A stretch of 55,274 bases of DNA from Chitiniphilus shinanonensis DSM 23277 (GTDB taxonomy: Bacteria; Pseudomonadota; Gammaproteobacteria; Burkholderiales; Chitinibacteraceae). Position 1 is the stretch's first letter; each line of letters opens with the position of its first letter. Made by a program: the position numbers and the translations under genes. The notes under the pieces are model-generated. The model did no database searches and had not been told where the DNA came from. It worked only from the letters and a program-made list of their open reading frames with translations. Of the stretch, positions 1 through 8,812 are shown one piece after another. The stretch is taken from contig NZ_KB895345.1 in assembly GCF_000374805.1 (NCBI RefSeq), forward strand, positions 79,497 to 134,770, given 5' to 3'.

Positions 1-374
1 TGGCGGGCCAGCAGGATGTGTTCGCGAGTTTGCGGCATGGGGCCGTCAGCGGCCGAGCACACCAGGATGGCGCCGTCCATTTGCGCGGCGCCGGTAATCA
101 TGTTCTTCACATAGTCGGCGTGGCCCGGGCAATCGACGTGCGCGTAGTGGCGGGTTTCGGTTTCGTATTCGACGTGCGCGGTGTTGATGGTGATACCGCG
201 GGCCTTTTCTTCCGGCGCGCTGTCGATCTGGTCGTAGCCCTTGGCTTCGCCGCCGAACTTCTTCGACAGGATGGTGGTGATCGCAGCGGTCAGCGTGGTC
301 TTGCCGTGGTCAACGTGGCCAATCGTGCCAACGTTTACGTGCGGCTTCGTCCGCGTGAACTTTTCCTTTGCCAT
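1..374 (-). CDS. tuf: Elongation factor Tu, N-terminal part (runs off window)
   Basis: EF-Tu delivers aminoacyl-tRNA to the ribosome as a GTPase. The visible 124 residues begin [20 protein letters not shown] and contain the P-loop GHVDHGKT, the switch I segment ARGITI and the G3 motif DCPGH, all canonical. A purine-rich ribosome binding site (GAAGGAAAT) precedes the ATG. The gene lies directly downstream of tRNA-Tyr, tRNA-Gly and tRNA-Thr on the same strand, the classic tRNA-tufB arrangement of proteobacteria, so it is probably cotranscribed with them. The C-terminal two thirds are outside the window. Confidence 0.97.
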   Translation of the reverse strand, partial: MAKEKFTRTKPHVNVGTIGHVDHGKTTLTAAITTILSKKFGGEAKGYDQIDSAPEEKARGITINTAHVEYETETRHYAHVDCPGHADYVKNMITGAAQMDGAILVCSAADGPMPQTREHILLAR

Positions 375-416
375 GATATTTCCTTCTCGAGAACCTGAAA
401 TATGCCAGCGTAAAAA

Positions 417-491
<75 letters not shown>

Positions 492-497
492 GCGTCT

Positions 498-571
498 TGG
501 AGCGGGTGAAGGGAATCGAACCCTCGTCATAAGCTTGGAAGGCTTCTGCTCTACCATTGAGCTACACCCGC
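498..571 (-). tRNA. tRNA-Gly (anticodon TCC)
   Basis: The reverse strand has acceptor arms GCGGGTG/CACCCGC, anticodon loop CTTCCAA and a GGTTCGATTCC T-arm, with an encoded CCA end. It sits 6 nt upstream of tRNA-Thr in the tRNA-tuf operon. Confidence 0.96.
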
Positions 572-620
572 AGGATCAGCTCCACTAGCAGTAACGCAGA
601 CTTCACACCGCGAAGCAGCA

Positions 621-707
<87 letters not shown>

Positions 708-721
708 TGCAAGAGACCGGC

Positions 722-750
722 ATTATGGGTAAGGCCCTTCAGTGTGTCAA
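722..750 (-). promoter_or_regulatory. Sigma-70 promoter of the tRNA-Tyr-Gly-Thr-tuf operon
   Basis: On the reverse strand TTGACA (745-750) is followed after exactly 17 nt by CATAAT (722-727). The predicted start lies several bases upstream of the tRNA-Tyr 5' end at 707. This is a near-consensus promoter, as expected for a highly expressed tRNA/EF-Tu operon. Confidence 0.8.
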
Positions 751-1134
751 ACGCTTTTGCAGCCCAAACCCCAAGAAAATGGACACTCGCCTGATCTGAA
801 AGGAAATTCAGTATTTCGTCGATCTCAAAAGCCATCGATTCATACGTTGAGAAGCTCCTCAGCGACCCAGGCGTGGGGCGCAACCATCGCCAAACAATGT
901 ACAAGCCTCGTACCTACCGCTGACGACACATCGGCCGCCACGCCACTTTTCATGGCACCCCAATAAGACGCCCCCAGCAACCAGCCTCCAATACTCCATA
1001 TTGCAACCACCACGAGCCCACCCGGCTTGAAGGTGGCGCCACCTTGGGAGCAAACCATAGACGACGCTCGCCATGGCGCTTCGCGCACCAAGCCTGCGCG
1101 TTCAAGCCCGCCAGCATGTTTTTGCAGAAAGTCG
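751..1134. other. Intergenic stretch between two tRNA promoters
   Basis: No supported gene. An 83-codon reverse reading frame (840-1091) has a hydrophobic stretch but no clear ribosome binding site and lies between two divergent tRNA promoters. I see no recognisable RNA or repeat here. Confidence 0.5.
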
Positions 1135-1163
1135 TTGACACCCCAATCCCGGCAGTGTTTAAT
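1135..1163 (+). promoter_or_regulatory. Sigma-70 promoter of tRNA-Phe
   Basis: TTGACA (1135-1140), a 17-nt spacer and TTTAAT (1158-1163) lie 16 nt upstream of the tRNA-Phe gene. Confidence 0.75.
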
Positions 1164-1178
1164 GCGCCTCTCTTCAGC

Positions 1179-1254
1179 GGCCAGTTAGCTCAGTTGGTAG
1201 AGCAGCGGATTGAAAATCCGCGTGTCCGTGGTTCGATTCCGCGACTGGCCACCA
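1179..1254 (+). tRNA. tRNA-Phe (anticodon GAA)
   Basis: A 76-nt cloverleaf with acceptor arms GGCCAGT/ACTGGCC, anticodon stem-loop GCGGA-TTGAAAA-TCCGC, T-arm GTGGTTCGATTCCGC and encoded ACCA end. It has its own promoter and is followed by a terminator. Confidence 0.97.
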
Positions 1255-1262
1255 AGATTTCG

Positions 1263-1293
1263 AAAGCCGAATGCAATAGCATTCGGCTTTTTT
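1263..1293 (+). terminator. Rho-independent terminator of tRNA-Phe
   Basis: Inverted repeat AAAGCCGAATGC / GCATTCGGCTTT with an AATA loop, ending in a T-run, 8 nt after the tRNA. Confidence 0.85.
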
Positions 1294-1431
1294 GCGTTTG
1301 CGTCTTTCCTTCCACACATCCTCAACACCGATGTGGTGTTTCCTTGCGCACTCAGGTTTAATGTCGAGCGCCTCGCTCGATAACTTTTGTAAGAAATATT
1401 CGCATTAAATCTGACGCATAGGATTCATTGT

Positions 1432-3507
1432 ATGGCGCACAAATATATAACTTGGCGACGCTGGATAAGCAGCGTTGCAACTGTCGGCGTTCTCGCTCTT
1501 TTAGCCGGATGTAACGGTTCGGCCGAAGGAGATAGCGGGGGCCCCGGCCCGACCCAGCCTCCAGCATCCGCTCAGCAAGCTCGCGTGGTGATCTCCCCCA
1601 GCCAAGCCGCCTTGAGCCTTAGCGCTCCAGCCACTATCACAGCCACCGTCCTCGACGCGGAAAACAATCCCGTCCCTGGCGCGGTGGTGGCCTTCTCGAC
1701 CGACGACTCACTGGCCTTGGCCCAACCCAAAAGTCGTATCTCGGATGCCAGTGGCAAGGCAAGCACGACTTTGTCGGTAGCCAGCATTGCTGCGAGCAGT
1801 CAGGTCGGCACCCTGGTCGCCACCGCGACCTACTCCGTGGGCGATACCAAGGTCACAGCCAGCGGTTCCATGGTTTACGAGATCGGCGCGTCTGCCCTGC
1901 AGATCAGTTCACTTACCGTCGGCAACGCTGCAATCGGCGCCTATGCGACGACTGCCGTCACCGCCTCCATCCTTCTGACCGACGGGACACCCGTAGCCAA
2001 TCAAGTGGTTTCGTTCACCTCGGTGTGCGCAGGCGGCTCAACCCCCAAGGCAGTGGTCGATGGCTCCGCGCTGACCGACAGCAGTGGCGTTGCGCGGGTG
2101 TCCTACACCGATAAAGGCTGCTCGGGCCAAGACACCATCACCGCCACCACTGCCGGGGTCAGCAAGTCGGTATCGATCAGCGTGGCGCCCCCCGCAGCGA
2201 GCTCCTTGCAATTCCAGGCTCTGACCCCTGCCAACGGCATCATCACCCTGAAGGGCTATGGCTCGGCGAGCCGCCCTGAGACTGCGCAAGTTCAGTTCAA
2301 GCTGGTGGATAACAACAATCAGGGCATCGCTGGCCAACCCATTGTCTTCACCCTCGATGTTCAGGTGGGTGGGGTCAAGCTCGCCAACGCCAACGGTCAA
2401 GGCCAGGTTACCGCGATCACCGACAGTAACGGCTTGGTTTCCGCGACCGTCGAGGCAGGCAACCAGCCCACGCCGGTGCGTGTCATCGCGACTTCTGGTG
2501 CACTGTCCTCTCAGTCCTCACTGCTTTCGATTAGTACCGGCTTCCCCGATCAGGACAGCATGTCCCTGTCTGCGGAGCGCTACAACATCAATGCCTGGGG
2601 CTATGACGGCGCGACCAGCGCGATCACCATCCGCCTCGCCGACCACTTCAACAATCCGATCCCGGACGGCACTGCCATCAACTTCATTACCGATGGCGGC
2701 CGGATCGGCAATGGCACTCAAGGCAGTTGCACCACCACCAATAGCCAGTGCTCGATTACGCTGAGCAGTCAAAACCCGCGCCCGGCCAATGGTCGAGTTC
2801 ACATCGTGGCCTACGCCATCGGTGAAGAAAGCTTCGTCGATAAGAACAACAACATCGTCGCCGATCAGGCAAACGAACTCGTCGACATCAATGGCCATTC
2901 CAGCGATCAAGGCGAAGCCTTCATCGATGTGGACGAAGACGGCATGTTCACCCAAGGCGTGGATCAACTGGTCGACTTCAACAACGACGGTACTTACAAC
3001 GGGCCGGACGGCAAGTTCAACGGTTCGCTGTGCGCTTCCAGTTTTGCAGGTTGCTCGAGCGTCAAGAGCTTGAATGTGTTCCAGCAGGCTACTTTCATCT
3101 TTTCCTCCGACCACCCGGCGACCCCGGTACCGGTTGCTGCAATGGCTCCCTATGCCAATCTGGCAGGGATCAACCTGTCGTGCTCGGGCGGCCCTCAGAC
3201 GATCGGCCTCTACATTCCGGACTTCAAGGGCAACGTATTACCCGCAGACACCCAGGTCCAGATCAGCAAGGCAGCAAATTCGGACGGCGTCACAATTGCC
3301 TTCGGTGGCAGCCACACCGTCCTTAGCGCCGCTCCGGCGCTGAATGCCAGGATTCCTGGGCTGACGGTATTCACGCTGGCTTTGGCACCGCCGAGTTCCG
3401 GCTGCGCAGCCAGCACCGGCACGTTGGTCGTCAAGGTCAGCGCTCCTGATCACGATGGCGGCTCTACGCTGGAGACTTCGTTTCCGCTGTCCTATAACCT
3501 GAACTAA
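1432..3507 (+). CDS. Secreted lipoprotein with tandem bacterial Ig-like (Big_1/invasin-type) domains
   Basis: A 691-residue predicted lipoprotein. The N-terminus has a basic segment, a hydrophobic core and a lipobox LLAGC near residue 27, so it is probably lipidated and outer-membrane anchored. Most of the chain is tandem Ig-like repeats with the invasin/intimin type signature (ATVLDAENNPVPGAVVAFST; ILLTDGTPVANQVVSF; KLVDNNNQGIAGQPIVFTL; ITDSNGLVSATVEA). Around residues 467-530 there is an Asp/Asn-rich insert (DKNNN, DVDEDG, DFNNDG) that looks calcium-binding. AGGA precedes the ATG and a strong terminator follows the stop. It is a single-gene unit. An adhesin or surface role is inferred from the domain type only; no partner gene is nearby. 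Confidence 0.8.
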   Translation: MAHKYITWRRWISSVATVGVLALLAGCNGSAEGDSGGPGPTQPPASAQQARVVISPSQAALSLSAPATITATVLDAENNPVPGAVVAFSTDDSLALAQPKSRISDASGKASTTLSVASIAASSQVGTLVATATYSVGDTKVTASGSMVYEIGASALQISSLTVGNAAIGAYATTAVTASILLTDGTPVANQVVSFTSVCAGGSTPKAVVDGSALTDSSGVARVSYTDKGCSGQDTITATTAGVSKSVSISVAPPAASSLQFQALTPANGIITLKGYGSASRPETAQVQFKLVDNNNQGIAGQPIVFTLDVQVGGVKLANANGQGQVTAITDSNGLVSATVEAGNQPTPVRVIATSGALSSQSSLLSISTGFPDQDSMSLSAERYNINAWGYDGATSAITIRLADHFNNPIPDGTAINFITDGGRIGNGTQGSCTTTNSQCSITLSSQNPRPANGRVHIVAYAIGEESFVDKNNNIVADQANELVDINGHSSDQGEAFIDVDEDGMFTQGVDQLVDFNNDGTYNGPDGKFNGSLCASSFAGCSSVKSLNVFQQATFIFSSDHPATPVPVAAMAPYANLAGINLSCSGGPQTIGLYIPDFKGNVLPADTQVQISKAANSDGVTIAFGGSHTVLSAAPALNARIPGLTVFTLALAPPSSGCAASTGTLVVKVSAPDHDGGSTLETSFPLSYNLN

Positions 3508-3528
3508 AGCAGTTTCTCGGTTTCAGCT

Positions 3529-3559
3529 AAAAGCCCCTGCATATGCAGGGGCTTTTTTT
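3529..3559 (+). terminator. Rho-independent terminator after the Ig-like lipoprotein
   Basis: Stem AAAAGCCCCTGC / GCAGGGGCTTTT with a tiny AT loop and a T-run. It may also serve the opposing gene that ends at 3577. Confidence 0.85.
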
Positions 3560-3576
3560 GACTTGGCATCTTCCAA

Positions 3577-3888
3577 TTACGGCGAACCATCCCACCCATA
3601 TCGCGCCAAGTCGATTCGGCCCTTCTCGCCAAACACCACCCCCTCCGCTTCCAGCAAAAAACGCTGCAAATCATCATTCCCATCCAACCCACGCGGACTG
3701 ATCCGTCCCTGATGGTTTACCACTCGCTGCCACGGCAGTGTGTCGTCCAGGCAGCGCCCCACCAAGCGGGCATGTCGCGGATAACCAGCCAGCCGCGCGA
3801 CGGTGCCGTAGGTGCAGACGCAACCACGGGGAATGCGGGCCACGACGGCGCGGATGGCCTGGCGGATGCCGGCGCTGTTCGACTTCAT
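3577..3888 (-). CDS. Alkyltransferase-like (ATL) DNA-base-lesion binding protein, MGMT family
   Basis: A 103-residue protein matching the DNA-binding domain of O6-alkylguanine alkyltransferase (IPRGCVCTYGTVARLAGYPRHARLVGRCL). The active-site segment, PCHRV in true MGMT enzymes, reads PWQRV here, with Trp53 replacing the acceptor cysteine. That substitution is the hallmark of ATL proteins, which bind alkylated guanine and hand the lesion to nucleotide excision repair instead of accepting the alkyl group. I chose the ATG at 3888 because AAGGAG lies just upstream; an in-frame ATG seven codons earlier has no such site. It is downstream of ilvD but separated by a terminator. Confidence 0.85.
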   Translation of the reverse strand: MKSNSAGIRQAIRAVVARIPRGCVCTYGTVARLAGYPRHARLVGRCLDDTLPWQRVVNHQGRISPRGLDGNDDLQRFLLEAEGVVFGEKGRIDLARYGWDGSP

Positions 3889-3911
3889 TTGAGAACTCCT
3901 TCCGGACAAGC

Positions 3912-3939
3912 AAAACGGGACGGCAATGCCGTCCCGTTT
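3912..3939 (-). terminator. Terminator of ilvD
   Basis: Perfect stem AAACGGGACGGC / GCCGTCCCGTTT with a short loop, lying between the ilvD stop (3972) and the start of the ATL gene (3888). On the ilvD strand it ends in a T-rich tail. Confidence 0.75.
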
Positions 3940-3971
3940 CAGTTCAATGACAAGCGCACCAATCTATTTAA

Positions 3972-5828
3972 TTACTTGCGCTCCACCTGCGACACATCGC
4001 GCACTGCGCCGGTGTCGGAACTGGTGGTCATCGCGGCATAAGCGCGCAACGCCGGAGACACATAGCGCTCGCGGTTGAGCGGCTTCCAGGCGTCGCCGAC
4101 CTTGGCTTCCATCTTGCGGCGGCGCTCGGCCAGTACTTCGCTGCTCACCTGCAATTCGATGGTGCGGTTGGGGATGTCGATCTGGATGATATCGCCCTCT
4201 TCCACCAGACCGATGGCGCCGCCTTCCGCCGCCTCGGGCGAGACGTGGCCGATGGACAGGCCCGACGTGCCACCGGAGAAGCGGCCGTCGGTCAGCAGCG
4301 CGCAGGCCTTGCCCAGGCCCTTGGACTTCAAATAGCTGGTGGGATACAGCATCTCCTGCATGCCGGGCCCCCCCTTCGGGCCTTCGTAGCGGATCAGTAC
4401 CAGGTCGCCCGCGACGATCTGGTCGGCCAGGATGCTTTCCACCGCCGCGTCCTGACTTTCGAAGATGCGGGCACGACCGGTGAACTTGAGGATGCTTTCG
4501 TCGACACCGGCCGTCTTCACGATGCAGCCGCGCTCGGCGATATTGCCGTACAGCACGGCCAAGCCGCCGTCCTGGCTGTAGGCATGGGCCTTGTCGCGAA
4601 TGCAGCCCTCGGCGCGGTCCTGGTCCAGATCCGGGTAGCGCATCGATTGCGAGAAGGCGATGGTGGTGGGGATGCCACCGGGCGCTGCGCGATAGAAATG
4701 GTGTGCCACGCTGTCCGGCTGGTGCTGCATGATGTCCCACTTGTCCAGCGCCTCACCGAGCGTGGCGCTGTGAACCGTCGGGTTGTCGCGATGGAGCAGT
4801 CCGGCGCGGGACAATTCGGCCAGGATGGCGATCACGCCACCGGCGCGGTGCACGTCTTCCATGTGGTACTTGGCGGTGGCCGGCGCCACCTTGGCCAGAC
4901 ACGGCACCTTGCGGCTCATGCGGTCGATGTCGGTCATCTTGAAATCGACGCCCGCTTCGTTGGCCGCAGCCAGCAGGTGCAGCACGGTATTGGTCGAACC
5001 GCCCATGGCGATATCGAGCGCGATGGCGTTCTCGAATGCTTCGAAGGTCGCGATGGAACGCGGCAACGCGGATTCGTCGTTCTGCTCGTAGTAACGGCGG
5101 GCCAGCTCGACGATGGTGCGACCGGCCTGCAGGAACAGTTGCTTGCGGTCGGCGTGGGTAGCCACCAGCGAGCCATTGCCCGGCAGCGACAGGCCCAGCG
5201 CCTCGGTCAGGCAGTTCATCGAGTTGGCGGTGAACATGCCGGAGCACGAGCCGCAAGTGGGACAGGCGCTGCGCTCCACCTCGGCCACTTCCTCGTCCGA
5301 GACGTTCGGATTGGCGGCCTCGACCATGGCATCCACCAGATCGAGATGGCGTTCCTCGCCACGCCAGTTGACCTTGCCGGCCTCCATCGGGCCGCCGGAG
5401 ACGAAGATCACCGGAATGTTGAGCCGCAGCGCGGCCATCAGCATCCCCGGGGTGATCTTGTCGCAGTTGGAGATGCACACCAGCGCGTCGGCACAGTGGG
5501 CATTGACCATGTATTCCACCGAGTCGGCGATCAGGTCGCGCGATGGCAGGCTGTACAGCATGCCGCCATGGCCCATGGCAATGCCGTCGTCCACCGCGAT
5601 GGTGTTGAATTCCTTGGCGATGCCGCCAGCCTTCTCGATCTCGCGGGCGACCAGTTGCCCCAGGTTGTGCAGGTGGACGTGACCCGGTACGAACTGGGTG
5701 AACGAGTTGGCGATGGCGATGATCGGCTTGCCGAAATCGCCTTCCTTCATGCCGGTGGCACGCCACAGGGCACGTGCGCCGGCCATGTTGCGGCCATGGG
5801 TGGAAGTGCGGGAACGATAGGCGGGCAT
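3972..5828 (-). CDS. ilvD: Dihydroxy-acid dehydratase
   Basis: Cytoplasmic iron-sulfur enzyme dehydrating 2,3-dihydroxy-isovalerate and -methylvalerate to the 2-keto acids of valine, leucine and isoleucine synthesis. The 618-residue length is typical of the long (IlvD) form. Visible signatures are the IlvD/Edd family segments [18 protein letters not shown] and [19 protein letters not shown], the latter holding cluster cysteines, and [21 protein letters not shown] near the C-terminus. The start [19 protein letters not shown] matches the usual N-terminus. Its 5' region is divergent from lgt. No other ilv genes are nearby. Confidence 0.97.
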   Translation of the reverse strand: MPAYRSRTSTHGRNMAGARALWRATGMKEGDFGKPIIAIANSFTQFVPGHVHLHNLGQLVAREIEKAGGIAKEFNTIAVDDGIAMGHGGMLYSLPSRDLIADSVEYMVNAHCADALVCISNCDKITPGMLMAALRLNIPVIFVSGGPMEAGKVNWRGEERHLDLVDAMVEAANPNVSDEEVAEVERSACPTCGSCSGMFTANSMNCLTEALGLSLPGNGSLVATHADRKQLFLQAGRTIVELARRYYEQNDESALPRSIATFEAFENAIALDIAMGGSTNTVLHLLAAANEAGVDFKMTDIDRMSRKVPCLAKVAPATAKYHMEDVHRAGGVIAILAELSRAGLLHRDNPTVHSATLGEALDKWDIMQHQPDSVAHHFYRAAPGGIPTTIAFSQSMRYPDLDQDRAEGCIRDKAHAYSQDGGLAVLYGNIAERGCIVKTAGVDESILKFTGRARIFESQDAAVESILADQIVAGDLVLIRYEGPKGGPGMQEMLYPTSYLKSKGLGKACALLTDGRFSGGTSGLSIGHVSPEAAEGGAIGLVEEGDIIQIDIPNRTIELQVSSEVLAERRRKMEAKVGDAWKPLNRERYVSPALRAYAAMTTSSDTGAVRDVSQVERK

Positions 5829-6024
5829 GACAACAAATCCTTGGGAGAAGCCGGTTCAAAGTCTCGCCACGGCGCGCCGGCCACGGGGCCGCCACGACGC
5901 GGGATCTTCATATATACCTGTGCAAGCACTTGATGCGATAGCCCATTTTCCGGCGGCGCCGGGCTGGGCGCCAGTGGCCGGGGAGGATCGCCAGCTGATA
6001 GCCAAGGGTTGCTTGCGAAGCAGG

Positions 6025-6030
6025 TATAAT
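6025..6030 (+). promoter_or_regulatory. Possible -10 box of lgt
   Basis: A perfect TATAAT hexamer lies 29 nt upstream of the lgt ATG. No good -35 hexamer is visible at 16-18 nt spacing, so this is tentative. Confidence 0.4.
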
Positions 6031-6059
6031 GCGGCGATTTTATCGGAAAGCCCCCTCCC

Positions 6060-6908
6060 ATGCTCGTCCATCCGCAATTCGACCCCATCGCCTTTTCGCT
6101 TGGCCCCGTGTCGGTGCATTGGTATGGATTGATGTATCTGCTGGGCTTTCTGCTGTTCCTGGGCCTGGGGCGCTGGCGCATCAAGCGCGGCAATCCCGCG
6201 GGCTGGCAGGTGCAGGATCTGGACGACCTGCTCTTCTATGGCGTGCTCGGCGTGATCGTCGGCGGCCGCCTCGGCTACGTGCTGTTCTACAAGCCCGATT
6301 TCTACCTGCATCACCCGATCGACATCATCAAGGTGTGGGAAGGCGGCATGGCCTTCCACGGGGGCTTCCTCGGTGTGCTGGTCGCGCTGTGGCTGTTCGG
6401 TCGCAAGACCGGACGTAGCTTCTTCCAGGTGTCGGATCTGGTCGCCCCGCTGGTGCCGCTGGGGCTGGCCTTCGGTCGCCTGGGCAACTTCATCAACGGC
6501 GAATTGTGGGGCCGGGTCACCAGCATCGACGCACCGTGGGCGATGGGCTTCCCGCAAGCACGCTCGGCCGATGCCAGCCTGGCGGCGACCAATCCGCAAT
6601 GGCAGGAGTGGCTGTTCCAGTACGGCATGCTGCCGCGCCATCCCTCCCAGTTGTACCAGTTCGCGCTGGAAGGCGTGGTGCTGTTCAGCATCCTGTGGTG
6701 GTATTCCGCCAAGCCGCGCAAGACCGGCCAGGTCTCGGCGCTGTTCCTGCTGGGCTACGGCCTGTTCCGCTTCATCGCCGAATTCGCCCGCGAGCCCGAC
6801 GACTTCCTCGGCCTGCTGGCGATGAACCTGTCGATGGGGCAATGGCTGTCGCTGCCGATGATCCTGATCGGCGCGCACATGCTGTGGTGGAGTTCGCGCT
6901 CGCGCTGA
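6060..6908 (+). CDS. lgt: Phosphatidylglycerol--prolipoprotein diacylglyceryl transferase
   Basis: Inner-membrane enzyme that transfers diacylglycerol to the lipobox cysteine of prolipoproteins, the first step of lipoprotein maturation. The 282-residue protein has the Lgt pattern of several membrane segments, an early HWYGLMY segment, a conserved [10 protein letters not shown] loop, the HGGFLG motif and the signature [14 protein letters not shown], with RHPSQLYQ further on. DUF456 follows 61 nt downstream on the same strand and could be cotranscribed. Confidence 0.96.
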   Translation: MLVHPQFDPIAFSLGPVSVHWYGLMYLLGFLLFLGLGRWRIKRGNPAGWQVQDLDDLLFYGVLGVIVGGRLGYVLFYKPDFYLHHPIDIIKVWEGGMAFHGGFLGVLVALWLFGRKTGRSFFQVSDLVAPLVPLGLAFGRLGNFINGELWGRVTSIDAPWAMGFPQARSADASLAATNPQWQEWLFQYGMLPRHPSQLYQFALEGVVLFSILWWYSAKPRKTGQVSALFLLGYGLFRFIAEFAREPDDFLGLLAMNLSMGQWLSLPMILIGAHMLWWSSRSR

Positions 6909-6969
6909 CCCCCCGGAACTTCACCGCGTCATCCGGCTCATTCGGTCATGCCCGCTCAACGGATCCGCC

Positions 6970-7467
6970 ATGACTGAATTGATGACGCCCCAAACCGGCT
7001 GGTACCTGCTGGCCGCCATTCTGGTGCTGGTGGGCTTTCTGGGCACCCTGCTGCCCATGCTGCCCGGCACGCCCCTGATCTTCGGCGGGATGCTGGTCGC
7101 CGCCTGGGCCGACGGCTTCCAGCGGGTCGGCTGGCTGCCCTTCCTGATCCTGGGTTTCCTGTTGCTGTTGTCGGTCGTGCTCGACTACGTGGCCGGCGCG
7201 CTGGGTGCCAAGAAATACGGAGCCAGCAAGGAAGCGCTGTGGGGATCGATCCTCGGTTCGCTGCTCGGCATCTTCGCGGGCCTGCCCGGCCTGCTGCTCG
7301 GCCCTTTTGTCGGCGCGGCGCTGGGCGAGTACTACGCCCGCCGCGACCTGGAGCAGGCCGGCAAGGTCGGGGTTGCCACCTGGATCGGCCTGATCCTGGG
7401 CGCCATCGCCAAGGTGGCGGTCGCGCTGGCGATGCTGGGCGTGTTTGCGCTGGCGTGGTTCTGGTAA
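6970..7467 (+). CDS. DUF456 family small membrane protein
   Basis: 165 residues with about four hydrophobic segments. Gly-rich helices (GSILGSLLGIFAGLPGLLLGPFVGAALGEY) and an early LPMLPGTPLIFGG motif are characteristic of DUF456. The family has no established function. An early in-frame ATG a few codons later is an alternative start. It follows lgt closely. Confidence 0.8.
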   Translation: MTELMTPQTGWYLLAAILVLVGFLGTLLPMLPGTPLIFGGMLVAAWADGFQRVGWLPFLILGFLLLLSVVLDYVAGALGAKKYGASKEALWGSILGSLLGIFAGLPGLLLGPFVGAALGEYYARRDLEQAGKVGVATWIGLILGAIAKVAVALAMLGVFALAWFW

Positions 7468-7543
7468 CCGTTCGGTAGAAACTTTCGCGCTCTTCGTCGG
7501 CTCTGCGCTAGCATTTGTTGACAAACTCTAGCAGGAGACTTTC

Positions 7544-7759
7544 ATGTCCAGCTTGCCCCTGCCCGAAGATGAGGTGCTGTTTTTCGTCAACCGGGGCGAG
7601 GAACGCCGCAAGGTGGAAGCCCTCGAACCCCCGTTCATCACCGAGGATGGCCTGGTGCTCTACGAGCGCCGCAGCGGGGATGAGCGCCGCGCGCATGCGC
7701 CGCAGCTGACCTCAAAACCAGCGTCGCAACTTGAAGTAACCAATCAACCCGGCCGCTAG
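7544..7759 (+). CDS. Small charged hypothetical protein
   Basis: A 71-residue soluble protein with no family I recognise. It is rich in Glu/Arg (EDEVLFFVNRGEERRKVEALE; YERRSGDERR). A good ribosome binding site (AGCAGGAGA) sits 5-10 nt upstream of the ATG. Its last 48 bases overlap tail-to-tail with the end of corA on the other strand, so the true C-terminus could be selected only weakly. Real gene status rests on the ribosome binding site and codon use. Confidence 0.55.
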   Translation: MSSLPLPEDEVLFFVNRGEERRKVEALEPPFITEDGLVLYERRSGDERRAHAPQLTSKPASQLEVTNQPGR

Positions 7760-8812
7760 CGCACCCATCGCCCCCAGCGCCAGGAAGTACCCCCACCGCC
7801 AGTGCAACTCCGGCATGTTGTCGAAGTTCATGCCGTAGATCCCCGCCACCAGCGACAGCGGCATGAAGATCGTGGTCACCGCCGTCAGCATGCGCATCTG
7901 CAGGTTCATCCGGTTGGATTGCAACGCGAGATAGGTGTCCTGCAGGCTGCCGACCAGATCGCGCAGCGCCTCGGTGCTTTCGATCAGCTGCACGGTGTGG
8001 TCGTAGACATCGCGCAGGTAGAGCTGCGTTTCCGCGTGGAAGAAATCCGGGTCGTCGCGCTGCATCACGTTGACCACCTCGCGCGTCGGCCACAGCCCGC
8101 GCTTCAGGTACAGCAGCGCGCGACGCAGGCTCTGGATCTCGCTCATGTGCGCCGGCACCGGGCCGGTGGCGATGTCGTCGTCGACCTCCTCGATCCGTTC
8201 GCCGAGCTTTTCCACCACGCCGAAGTAGCGGTCCACCAGCTTGTCCAGCAGCGAATACACCAGGTAATCCGCCCCCAGCTTGCGGATCTGCGATTGGGCG
8301 TTCTTCAGGCTTTCGCGGATGCTGTTGAAGGTGCCGGTGGGCTTTTCCTGGAAGGTCAGCACGAAGCTGTGGCCGAGCACGATGGCGATCTGCTCGCTGC
8401 CCAGGTCGCCCCCTTCTTCCAGGTGGACCAGCCGCGCGATGATGAACAGGTAGCCCGGGTAGACCTCCACCTTCGGCCGCTGCTCGGTGTTGAGGATGTC
8501 CTCCATCACCAGCGGGTGCAGGTTGAAGCGCCGGCCGATGTACTTGAGCAGATCCAGATTGCCCAGGCCGTGCAGGTTCAGCCAGAAGGTCTTGTGCTGC
8601 GGCGTGAACTGCCGGCCTTCCTCCAGCGAGGTAAAGCGCGTCTCGAAGAACTCACCCTCTTCCGGGCCGAACTCGATCAGCGTCGCCAGGGTGTCCGCCG
8701 GGTTGTCGGGCCCCACGTAGCGCAGCGTACCCGGCGGGCTGCCGGCCTTGTCGGCGCGTGGATGGTGTCTCAGACGGGGTGGATGTGCAGCGGTCTTCCG
8801 GCCTTTTGCCAT
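7712..8812 (-). CDS. corA: Magnesium/cobalt transport protein CorA
   Basis: Inner-membrane Mg2+ channel of the CorA family, 366 residues with the chosen start. The C-terminus has the two typical membrane helices and the signature YGMNF between them; the long acidic loop PELHWRWGY follows. The soluble part has conserved segments such as HPLVMEDILNTEQRPKVEVYPGYLF. I start at the ATG at 8812 (MAKGRK) because GAGGAAG lies upstream; this makes the gene overlap the end of ppx by 43 nt, suggesting translational coupling. A longer in-frame extension runs inside ppx and is not plausible. Confidence 0.92.
   Translation of the reverse strand: MAKGRKTAAHPPRLRHHPRADKAGSPPGTLRYVGPDNPADTLATLIEFGPEEGEFFETRFTSLEEGRQFTPQHKTFWLNLHGLGNLDLLKYIGRRFNLHPLVMEDILNTEQRPKVEVYPGYLFIIARLVHLEEGGDLGSEQIAIVLGHSFVLTFQEKPTGTFNSIRESLKNAQSQIRKLGADYLVYSLLDKLVDRYFGVVEKLGERIEEVDDDIATGPVPAHMSEIQSLRRALLYLKRGLWPTREVVNVMQRDDPDFFHAETQLYLRDVYDHTVQLIESTEALRDLVGSLQDTYLALQSNRMNLQMRMLTAVTTIFMPLSLVAGIYGMNFDNMPELHWRWGYFLALGAMGALAAGLIGYFKLRRWF

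Noticed and set aside
840-1091. 83-codon reverse frame with a hydrophobic segment between tRNA genes
   Set aside because: It lacks a ribosome binding site and lies between two tRNA promoters; evidence is too weak.
4245-5933. Long open frame on the + strand opposite ilvD (562 codons)
   Set aside because: It mirrors ilvD codon periodicity in GC-rich DNA, has no ribosome binding site or family signature, and ilvD is certain.
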